DNA of 64,000 nucleotides, taken from Pseudarthrobacter phenanthrenivorans Sphe3. Its GTDB lineage: Bacteria; Actinomycetota; Actinomycetes; Actinomycetales; Micrococcaceae. The first letter of the stretch is position 1, and every line of letters starts with the position of its first letter. The position numbers were made by a program, and so were the translations under genes. Positions 55,094 through 64,000 of this stretch are shown here, in pieces. The stretch spans positions 2,418,001 to 2,482,000 of the forward strand of contig NC_015145.1 of NCBI RefSeq assembly GCF_000189535.1, in the 5' to 3' direction. Under the pieces are notes generated by a model. It saw nothing but the letters and a program-made list of their open reading frames with translations, was not told the origin of the DNA and did no database searches.

Positions 55094-55521
55094 GTGTACC
55101 TCCAATACCTCATATATGCAGTGCGCATAGTGATTTCCATTACTCCCAAGCCAACACCCTTTGTGCCCGAGCTTCAAGCTGCCGCCCCAGGGGGACCGCA
55201 TATTCTGCGTCACATCCGGAACAGCCAACCCGCAGCCCAGCGGCTTTTCGTCACACAACCAGTATGACGGCGAAATACAACTGGGGCGCCCAGACTGCGG
55301 CTACGCATCGTGTTGCCGTCAGGGCTAGAGTGGCTGATGACAACTATGCCTGCGGGACAACAAACCCTGAAACTTCTTGCAGTCATAGGAGTGCAAGGAC
55401 CCTGCCCGGCACACATGCCCGGGCTGTTGTAACCGATACGTCGCACACGGCGTATGTACGCCGGGCAGTCACCCTGCCTGGCCTGAGTGCGCCGATTCAT
55501 GCGCGCAAAGAGAGGTTGGAC
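55094..55521. other. Divergent control region of DUF3052 and aceE
   Basis: 428 bp without a gene I believe in. It holds several inverted repeats on the aceE side: CTTGCA/TGCAAG at 55376-55397, and CTGCCCGGC at 55402-55410 against GCCGGGCAG at 55460-55468. These suggest a structured aceE leader or regulator sites. A frame open from 55264 into aceE has no ribosome site. Confidence 0.55.
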
Positions 55522-58263
<2,742 letters not shown>

Positions 58264-58286
58264 GCCCCTCACCCCAGCAGAATCGC

Positions 58287-58322
58287 GACGGCGGTCCCCT
58301 CCGAAAGGCGGGGGCCGCCGTC
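58287..58322 (+). terminator. Hairpin downstream of aceE
   Basis: GACGGCGGTCCCC with GGGGGCCGCCGTC around a short loop, 24 bp after the stop. There is no U-run. Confidence 0.65.
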
Positions 58323-58365
58323 GCCCGTTTCGGCCACGGTGTCGTGTGACGCAGGGCAAAGCGGA

Positions 58366-58371
58366 TTGTAG
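58366..58371 (+). promoter_or_regulatory. TTGTAG half-site upstream of the PucR-type regulator
   Basis: TTGTAG lies inside an inverted repeat GCAAAG (58356) and CTTTGC (58373). The same hexamer forms the palindrome before fabD. Confidence 0.35.
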
Positions 58372-58418
58372 CCTTTGCACAAATGGAGGTTGGGGGGCGC
58401 TGCCCGTATGCTCAAAGA

Positions 58419-59663
58419 ATGCCAGCACCAGCTACCCCGTCCGCCAAGCGCAAACCGTCCACCCCAAGGGTCACGCCGGAGAAGTCTGAAACCCTGAAGA
58501 AATTGCGCGCAAACGTGGGCCAGCTCTCCACCACCACCATGCGGGAGCTGGAAAAATCCCTGCCCTGGTACAGCCGGCTCAGCTCGGATGAGAGGTCTGC
58601 ACTTGGCATGGTGGCGCAGAACGGGATTGCCGCCTTTGTCACCTGGTACGAGCGGCCGAGTTCCCCGTCCTGGATCCTGACCGATGTTTTTGGGACTGCA
58701 CCGACAGAGCTGACGCGTTCCATCAGCCTTCAGAAGGCGCTGCAACTGATCCGGATCGTCGTGGAGGTCGTGGAAGACCAGGTGCCGGTCATCGCGCCCG
58801 AGGCTGACCAGCCATCACTGCGTGAAGCCGTGCTCCGCTACTCCCGGGAAGTGGCGTTCGCTGCAGCCGATGTGTATGCCCGCGCGGCGGAATCCCGCGG
58901 CTCCTGGGACACCCGGCTCGAAGCGCTGATCGTGGACGCCATCCTGCGCGGGGAAAATACTGACGCGCTGCGCTCACGAATCGCGGCACTTGGCTGGAAG
59001 GCCCAGGAGCGCTTCACTGTCATGGTGGGGAATTCGCCCTCGGAACCCAGCGCCAGCTACGTCAGCGAACTCCGCCGCATGGCGGGCCGCTACGCGGAGG
59101 ACGCGCTGGTGGGAATCCAGGGCGACCGCCTCATCCTCATCCTGGGCGGGGTGCAGGACCGCGAAACCGCCTATGTGAAGCTGAGTGAAATGTTTGCCCC
59201 CGGACCGGTGGTGTACGGTGCTGAAGCCGGTTCCCTGCTCGAGGCCAGCAGCTCGGCCCAATCGGCCTTCGCCGGGCTGACAGCGGCGAGGGCGTGGCCG
59301 TCCGCACCGCGCCCGGTCGCTGCCGATGACCTCCTGCCAGAGCGGGTCATCTCCGGGGACGACGCGGCGCGCCGGTCCCTGGTCAAGAACATCTACCGCC
59401 CCCTCCTGGCGGCGTCAAACGGCCTGGTGGAGACCCTCGGCACCTACCTGGAACTCGGGCATTCACTGGAGGCCACAGCCAGGGAGCTCTTCGTCCACGC
59501 CAACACCGTCCGGTACCGCCTGAAGCGCGTCTGCGACGTCACGGGGTGGGATCCGCTGCTGCCGCGGGAGGCCTTTGTCCTGCAGGCTGCGCTGGTAGTG
59601 GGCCGGCTTTCGGCGCCCCCGAAAGCCGCCGCGGAGCGCCAACCGTCCCGGAATCAGCCCTGA
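58419..59663 (+). CDS. PucR-family regulator of fatty acid synthesis (MabR/FasR-like)
   Basis: 414 residues. A GGDEF-like central region precedes a C-terminal PucR helix-turn-helix (LEATARELFVHANTVRYRLKRV, ~365-386). It lies between aceE and fabD, exactly where Rv2242 (MabR) sits in M. tuberculosis and FasR in Streptomyces, both of which control the fab operon. The basic, proline-rich first 25 residues are variable. The start is ATG 58419, with TATGCT 5 bp before it, so it may be leaderless. Confidence 0.9.
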   Translation: MPAPATPSAKRKPSTPRVTPEKSETLKKLRANVGQLSTTTMRELEKSLPWYSRLSSDERSALGMVAQNGIAAFVTWYERPSSPSWILTDVFGTAPTELTRSISLQKALQLIRIVVEVVEDQVPVIAPEADQPSLREAVLRYSREVAFAAADVYARAAESRGSWDTRLEALIVDAILRGENTDALRSRIAALGWKAQERFTVMVGNSPSEPSASYVSELRRMAGRYAEDALVGIQGDRLILILGGVQDRETAYVKLSEMFAPGPVVYGAEAGSLLEASSSAQSAFAGLTAARAWPSAPRPVAADDLLPERVISGDDAARRSLVKNIYRPLLAASNGLVETLGTYLELGHSLEATARELFVHANTVRYRLKRVCDVTGWDPLLPREAFVLQAALVVGRLSAPPKAAAERQPSRNQP

Positions 59664-59667
59664 GGCA

Positions 59668-59684
59668 TTGTAGACTTCCTACAA
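59668..59684. promoter_or_regulatory. Candidate regulator site upstream of fabD
   Basis: TTGTAG, 5 bp, CTACAA. It covers a possible -10 (TAGACT at 59671) and lies 68 bp before fabD. Confidence 0.6.
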
Positions 59685-59751
59685 CCTGACCCCACGAGCT
59701 TGGTGCGGACAAACACCGCTGAATCACACCGCAATTTGGAAAGCTGGATAC

Positions 59752-60681
59752 GTGCTTGCAATAGTCTGCCCTGGACAGGGCTCACAGACCCCGGGTTTTC
59801 TGGCCCCCTGGCTGGAACTGCCCCCGGTGGCAGGCCAACTGGCCGCCTTGAGCGATATCGCAGGTATCGACCTGATCGCCCACGGGACCACCTCCGACGA
59901 GGAAACGATCAAGGACACAGCCGTGGCGCAGCCCCTGATTGTGGCTGCCGGCCTTGTTGCCGCTGCCTCCCTCTTCGATGTTGAACTCAACTCCCTGCCC
60001 GTCATTCTTGCGGGCCACTCCGTTGGTGAAATCACCGCTTCCGCACTGGCTGGGGTGCTCACCGAGGAGGAGGCCATGACCTTCGTGCGCGAGCGTGCCA
60101 ACAGCATGGCGGCGGCAGCGTCCGTTACACCTACCGGCATGAGCGCAGTGGTGGGCGGCGACCCGGCCGAGGTCCTGGCGGCAATCGAGGCCTCAGGCGC
60201 AACTCCCGCCAACGTCAACGGGGCGGGCCAGACCGTCGCCGCCGGTACTTTTGAACAGCTGAAGACCCTCGCCGAGAACCCGCCGGCCAAGGCACGCGTC
60301 ATTCCGTTGAAGGTTGCAGGCGCGTTCCATACCAGCCACATGGCTCCTGCCGTCAGTGCACTGAAGGCGCTTGAACCGCAGCTGAAGCCACAGACGCCGA
60401 AGGTTCCCCTGCTGTCCAATTTCGACGGCGCCGAGGTCACCGATGGGCACGCCGCCGTCGAAAGCCTGATCGCCCAGGTTTCGCGCCCGGTCAGGTGGGA
60501 CCGCTGCATGGAGACAATGGTCCAGCGCGGCGTCACCGGCGTGATTGAACTTGCACCTGCCGGAACCCTGGCCGGCCTCGCCAAGCGTGGCATGCCAGGG
60601 GTCAAGACCGTGGCAGTCAAGACCCCCGACGATCTTTCCGCCGCCCTGGCGCTTTTCGCAGAACTGGAGGGAGACGCATGA
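59752..60681 (+). CDS. fabD: Malonyl-CoA:ACP transacylase
   Basis: Loads malonyl units onto the acyl carrier protein, 309 residues. GQGSQ (~8-12) starts the protein, the nucleophile is S90 in GHSVGE, and the catalytic histidine is in GAFHTSHM (~197-204). GTG start at 59752 after GGAAAG. It is the first gene of the fabD-fabH-acpP-fabF cluster, and its stop overlaps fabH by 4 bp. Confidence 0.97.
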   Translation: MLAIVCPGQGSQTPGFLAPWLELPPVAGQLAALSDIAGIDLIAHGTTSDEETIKDTAVAQPLIVAAGLVAAASLFDVELNSLPVILAGHSVGEITASALAGVLTEEEAMTFVRERANSMAAAASVTPTGMSAVVGGDPAEVLAAIEASGATPANVNGAGQTVAAGTFEQLKTLAENPPAKARVIPLKVAGAFHTSHMAPAVSALKALEPQLKPQTPKVPLLSNFDGAEVTDGHAAVESLIAQVSRPVRWDRCMETMVQRGVTGVIELAPAGTLAGLAKRGMPGVKTVAVKTPDDLSAALALFAELEGDA

Positions 60682-61739
60682 GCGTTCCCACGCTGAAGCA
60701 GGCTCCCCTCCAGGAGCACACCCGCATCCTTGGCCTGGGCGCCTACCGTCCCGACGTTATTGTCACCAACGAGGACGTCTGCCAGTGGATCGATTCTTCC
60801 GATGAATGGATCCGGCAGCGGACGGGTATCGTGACCCGGCACCGCGCCTCCGCTGATGTCAGCGTGATTGACATGGCCGAAGGCGCTGCGTGCGAGGCCA
60901 TGGAAAAGGCCGGCATTGAGGCTTCGGAGCTCGGCGCGGTCATCGTGTCCACCGTGACCCATCCCTATGCCACTCCCTCTGCCGCAGCGAGCCTCGCAGA
61001 CCGGCTCGGCGCCACCCCCGCACCTGCCTTCGACATCTCGGCAGCCTGCGCCGGCTACTGCTACGGGATCGCCCAGGGTGACGCCCTGGTCCGCTCCGGC
61101 GCCGCCAAGTACGTCCTGGTTGTCGGCGCGGAAAAGCTGTCCGATGTGATCGACAACAGGGAACGCACCATCTCGTTCCTGCTCGGAGACGGCGCGGGCG
61201 CCGTCGTCATCGGCCCCTCGGACACCCCCGGAATCGCCCCCTCCGTCTGGGGATCGGACGGGAGCAAGTGGGACGCGATCGGCATGACGCGTTCCATGTT
61301 GGATGTGAGGGACCTTGGGCTGGCTGCCAGGCAGTCTGACTCCACCGGCGACCTGGCACTCCTTGAAGAGGCCCAGGAGCTCTACCCCACACTCCGCCAG
61401 GATGGCCAGACGGTCTTCCGTTGGGCTGTCTGGGAGATGGCCAAGGTTGCGCAGCAGGCCCTCGATGCCGCCGGTGTGGAGGCAGAAGACCTCGTGGCGT
61501 TCATTCCCCACCAGGCCAACATGCGCATCATCGATGAGATGGTGAAGAAGCTCAAGCTGCCCGAAACGGTTACAGTGGCACGGGACATCGCTGATGCGGG
61601 TAACACCTCGGCAGCATCCATTCCGCTTGCCACCCACCGCCTGCTGCAGGAACACCCGGAGCTCAGCGGCGGACTTGCCCTGCAGATCGGCTTCGGCGCC
61701 GGACTGGTCTTCGGCGCCCAGGTAGTTGTCCTTCCGTAG
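60678..61739 (+). CDS. fabH: 3-oxoacyl-ACP synthase III
   Basis: Condenses acyl-CoA primer with malonyl-ACP to start chain growth, 353 residues. The catalytic triad is C124 (SAACAGY), H in FIPHQANMR (~278) and N in DAGNTSAAS (~308). Actinobacterial FabH often takes branched primers, which fits a branched-chain lipid profile; that preference is inferred. It is coupled to fabD by an ATGA overlap. Confidence 0.97.
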   Translation: MSVPTLKQAPLQEHTRILGLGAYRPDVIVTNEDVCQWIDSSDEWIRQRTGIVTRHRASADVSVIDMAEGAACEAMEKAGIEASELGAVIVSTVTHPYATPSAAASLADRLGATPAPAFDISAACAGYCYGIAQGDALVRSGAAKYVLVVGAEKLSDVIDNRERTISFLLGDGAGAVVIGPSDTPGIAPSVWGSDGSKWDAIGMTRSMLDVRDLGLAARQSDSTGDLALLEEAQELYPTLRQDGQTVFRWAVWEMAKVAQQALDAAGVEAEDLVAFIPHQANMRIIDEMVKKLKLPETVTVARDIADAGNTSAASIPLATHRLLQEHPELSGGLALQIGFGAGLVFGAQVVVLP

Positions 61740-61819
61740 CAATACCCCCAACGGGCCGCACCCGCGGCCTGACCCGTTTCCGGCAGCACCTGCCGGCAAT
61801 ACAAGAAAAGGAGCCATCA

Positions 61820-62065
61820 ATGGCTAGCAACGAAGAGATCCTGGCCGGCTTGGCTGAAATCGTCAACGAAGAAACGGGTCTCGCTCCCGAGGCCGTCGAG
61901 CTGGACAAGTCCTTCACCGAGGACCTGGATATCGACTCCATCTCCATGATGACCATCGTGGTCAACGCCGAAGAGAAGTTCGGCGTCCGTATCCCGGACG
62001 AAGAGGTCAAGAACCTCAAGACTGTCGGCGACGCCGTCAGCTTCATCGCCGGAGCGCAGGCCTAG
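61820..62065 (+). CDS. acpP: Acyl carrier protein
   Basis: Carries growing acyl chains on phosphopantetheine, 81 residues, acidic. The attachment serine is S40 in DLDIDSISM. GAAAAGGAG precedes the ATG at a good distance. It is the third gene of the fab cluster. A strong hairpin follows 31 bp after its stop. Confidence 0.98.
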   Translation: MASNEEILAGLAEIVNEETGLAPEAVELDKSFTEDLDIDSISMMTIVVNAEEKFGVRIPDEEVKNLKTVGDAVSFIAGAQA

Positions 62066-62096
62066 CCAAGGCTTCTTGCCGTATTTCGGCATGGCA

Positions 62097-62130
62097 GGGC
62101 TGCCGGTCCGGATGGCCGGACCGGCAGCCC
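62097..62130 (+). terminator. Hairpin between acpP and fabF
   Basis: Perfect 15-bp arms (62097-62111 and 62116-62130) around ATGG, with no U-run. It may lower transcription into fabF or stabilise the acpP end. Confidence 0.65.
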
Positions 62131-62227
62131 GCCGCATCTCCGGCACCTTCCGCCCGTCGGAACGGTGCCGATCATCAAAACGCGGGACCTCCGGAAGACG
62201 GATTCCCACCGACGAAAGAGTGATCCC

Positions 62228-63463
62228 ATGACACGCAAAGTAGTCATTACCGGTCTGGGGGCCACCACGCCCATCGGCGGCGATGTACCCACGATGTGGA
62301 AGAACGCGCTCAAGGGGGTCTCCGGTGCCCGCACCCTGGAGGACGACTGGGTGGCAAAGTACGAGCTGCCCGTCCACTTCGCCGCGCGCTGCAGCACCCC
62401 TGCCTTGGATGTGCTCAGCCGCGTAGAAGCCAAGCGGATGGACCCCTCCACCCAGTTCGGCGTTGTTGCTGCCCGTGAGGCCTGGGCCGATTCCGGCATA
62501 ACCGAGGTCGACAAGGACCGCCTCGCCGTCGCCTTTGCCACCGGCATCGGCGGCGTGTGGACCCTGCTGGACGCCTGGGACACGCTCAAGGAAAAAGGCC
62601 CCCGCCGGGTCCTGCCCATGACTGTTCCCATGCTGATGCCCAACGGTGTCGCCGCTGCCGTCAGCCTGGACCTCGGCGCCCGCGCCGGTGCCCATACTCC
62701 CGTTTCGGCCTGTGCCTCAGGAACGGAGGCCCTCCACCTGGGACTGGACCTGATCCGTTCCGGCAAGGCCGACGTGGTGATGTGCGGTGGCGCCGAGGCG
62801 GCAATCCACCCCATGCCGCTGGCCGCCTTTGCGTCCATGCAGGCCCTCTCCCGGCGGAACGAGGACCCCGAGCGCGCCTCGCGCCCCTATGACACCGCCC
62901 GCGACGGTTTTGTCATGGGCGAAGGCGCCGGCGCCCTGGTCCTCGAAGCCGAGGAACACGCCCTGGCCCGCGGCGCACGGATCTACGGGGAACTGGCGGG
63001 TACCTCGGTCACGGCCGACGCCTACCACATCACCGCCCCGGACCCCGAAGGCCTGGGAGCCACCCGTGCCTTGAAGGCGGCCATGTTTGACGGCCGTATC
63101 CAGCCTGAGGACGTGGTGCACGTCAACGCGCACGCCACCTCCACGCCGGTGGGCGACAAGCCCGAATACACAGCGCTCCGCGCCGCCTTGGGAAGCCACG
63201 TGGACAATGTGGCCGTCTCCGCCACGAAGTCGCAGATGGGGCACCTCCTGGGCGCCTCCGGTGCTGTGGAAGCCGTACTCACGGTGCTGGCCGTCTACGA
63301 CCGGAAGGCACCCGTCACCATCAACCTCGAAAACCAGGACCCGGAGATTCCGCTCGACGTGGTCACCTCGGCCCGCGACCTGCCCGCAGGCAACATCGTG
63401 GCGCTGAGCAACTCGTTCGGCTTCGGCGGCCACAACGCCGTCATTGCGGTGCGCAGCGTCTAA
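62228..63463 (+). CDS. fabF: 3-oxoacyl-ACP synthase II
   Basis: Elongating ketosynthase, 411 residues. The Cys-His-His triad is C162 (SACASGTEA), H in VNAHATSTP (~300) and H in QMGHLLGASG (~337). ATG 62228 follows GAAAGAG and gives the family N-terminus TRKVVITGLG; the longer frame is rejected. It is the last gene of the fab cluster. Confidence 0.97.
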   Translation: MTRKVVITGLGATTPIGGDVPTMWKNALKGVSGARTLEDDWVAKYELPVHFAARCSTPALDVLSRVEAKRMDPSTQFGVVAAREAWADSGITEVDKDRLAVAFATGIGGVWTLLDAWDTLKEKGPRRVLPMTVPMLMPNGVAAAVSLDLGARAGAHTPVSACASGTEALHLGLDLIRSGKADVVMCGGAEAAIHPMPLAAFASMQALSRRNEDPERASRPYDTARDGFVMGEGAGALVLEAEEHALARGARIYGELAGTSVTADAYHITAPDPEGLGATRALKAAMFDGRIQPEDVVHVNAHATSTPVGDKPEYTALRAALGSHVDNVAVSATKSQMGHLLGASGAVEAVLTVLAVYDRKAPVTINLENQDPEIPLDVVTSARDLPAGNIVALSNSFGFGGHNAVIAVRSV

Positions 63464-63506
63464 CGCCCGGCGTCACAATCAGAGCAGGCACAGCCTGCAG
63501 GCATAG

Positions 63507-63541
63507 AGAGGAGGCCCCGCCATGTGGCGGGGCCTCCTCTT
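63507..63541. terminator. Terminator between fabF and the DUF3145 gene
   Basis: Perfect 15-bp arms (63507-63521 and 63526-63540) around ATGT, T-rich to the right, between convergent genes. Confidence 0.8.
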
Positions 63542-63572
63542 TGCTATGGAAGAACATGCAGGTCGACGGCGG

Positions 63573-64000
63573 TCAGCCCACCTGGTGGAGCCAGCGGACG
63601 GGAGCGCCTTCAGCGGCGTGCCGGAACGGCTCGAGCTCTTCGTCCCAGGCTTCGCCGAGGGCGAGCGAGAGTTCATGGTACACAGCGGCGGGATCGCCGG
63701 CACCTGACTCGTAGGCGTAGCGGATCCGGTCCTCCGAGACCATGATGTTGCCATGAACGTCAGTGACGGCATGGAAGATGCCCAGCTCGGGAGTGTGGGA
63801 CCAGCGCCCGCCGTCAACCCCCTGGCTTGGCTCCTCCGTGACCTCATAGCGAAGATGCGCCCAGCCCCGCAGGGACGACGCCAGCTTTGATCCGGTGCCG
63901 GGGGCACCGGTCCAGGACAGCTCGGCCCGGAACATTCCAGGCGCGGCAGGCTGAGGGGTCCACTCAAGATCCGTTCGCTTGTCCACGACGGATCCGATGG
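63573..64000 (-). CDS. DUF3145 family protein, C-terminal part (cut by window edge)
   Basis: At least 142 residues; the frame stays open to the right edge, and the expected N-terminus of the family (about 25 more residues) lies outside. The blocks DLEWTPQPAAPG, RAELSWTGAPG and LRYEVTEEPS are typical of DUF3145, a soluble actinobacterial family of unknown function. A GTG at 63986 could be mistaken for the start. Confidence 0.85.
   Translation of the reverse strand, partial: IGSVVDKRTDLEWTPQPAAPGMFRAELSWTGAPGTGSKLASSLRGWAHLRYEVTEEPSQGVDGGRWSHTPELGIFHAVTDVHGNIMVSEDRIRYAYESGAGDPAAVYHELSLALGEAWDEELEPFRHAAEGAPVRWLHQVG

Noticed and set aside
55264..55521. 86-residue N-terminal extension of aceE
   Set aside because: No ribosome site; residues look random; ATG 55522 has AGAGG and the family start.
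59724..61820. 698-codon frame antisense to fabD-fabH
   Set aside because: Shadow; both sense genes have intact active sites.

Overview
The window is high-GC, gene-dense DNA from an actinobacterium. Protein style, gene order and the mixture of mycothiol-type, MptB-type and PucR/FasR-type genes point to the Micrococcaceae, most likely Arthrobacter or Pseudarthrobacter. That assignment is inferred from sequence feel and synteny, not from a database search. About 60 protein genes, five tRNAs (Pro, Gly, Arg, His, Val), RNase P RNA, one T-box leader and one intact insertion sequence can be supported. Most of the window is core chromosome.

Layout. 0-6.5 kb: 5' part of ileS under a T-box leader, a membrane endonuclease/exonuclease/phosphatase protein, an SDR oxidoreductase, valS, and a mycothiol-nitroreductase-like thioredoxin-fold protein. 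6.5-11 kb: the protein quality-control block clpX, clpP2, clpP1, tig. 11-24.5 kb: tRNA-Pro, tRNA-Gly, a Nei/Fpg glycosylase with rpiB, pepN with an OsmC protein, an MscS-like channel with a group II truncated globin, a TesB thioesterase, the ABC-F protein EttA, a lipoprotein and a second SSB. 24.5-26 kb: tRNA-Arg immediately followed by an intact IS481-family element flanked by a perfect 15-bp direct repeat of the tRNA 3' end.

26-36.3 kb is a carbohydrate region. A ROK repressor lies opposite xylA-xylB. It is followed by an oxidoreductase / DUF993 aldolase-like / TIM-barrel isomerase operon read divergently from a LacI regulator and an esterase, and then by galM. The DUF993 operon has the form of a sugar catabolic route (oxidise, isomerise, retro-aldol cleave) that I cannot assign to a described pathway. 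Palindromes built on AGCGC lie in the lacI/operon intergenic region, and a related one lies before galM, so these genes may form a small regulon.

36-54 kb is mixed housekeeping: AlkD-like repair, MptB mannosyltransferase, oligoribonuclease, tRNA-His, peptide deformylase, a long-form GAPDH, TspO, RNase P RNA, YaaA, a coiled-coil protein with a degenerate zinc ribbon, Nif3, MsrA, cysK-cysE, gnd opposite a GntR-type regulator, tRNA-Val and a sirtuin.

54-63.5 kb is the conserved actinobacterial pyruvate-to-fatty-acid block: peroxiredoxin (AhpE type) and a DUF3052 protein opposite aceE, then a PucR-type regulator (MabR/FasR-like), fabD, fabH, acpP and fabF. Pyruvate dehydrogenase makes the acetyl-CoA, FabD and FabH start chain synthesis on AcpP, and FabF elongates. 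The window ends in a DUF3145 gene cut by the edge.
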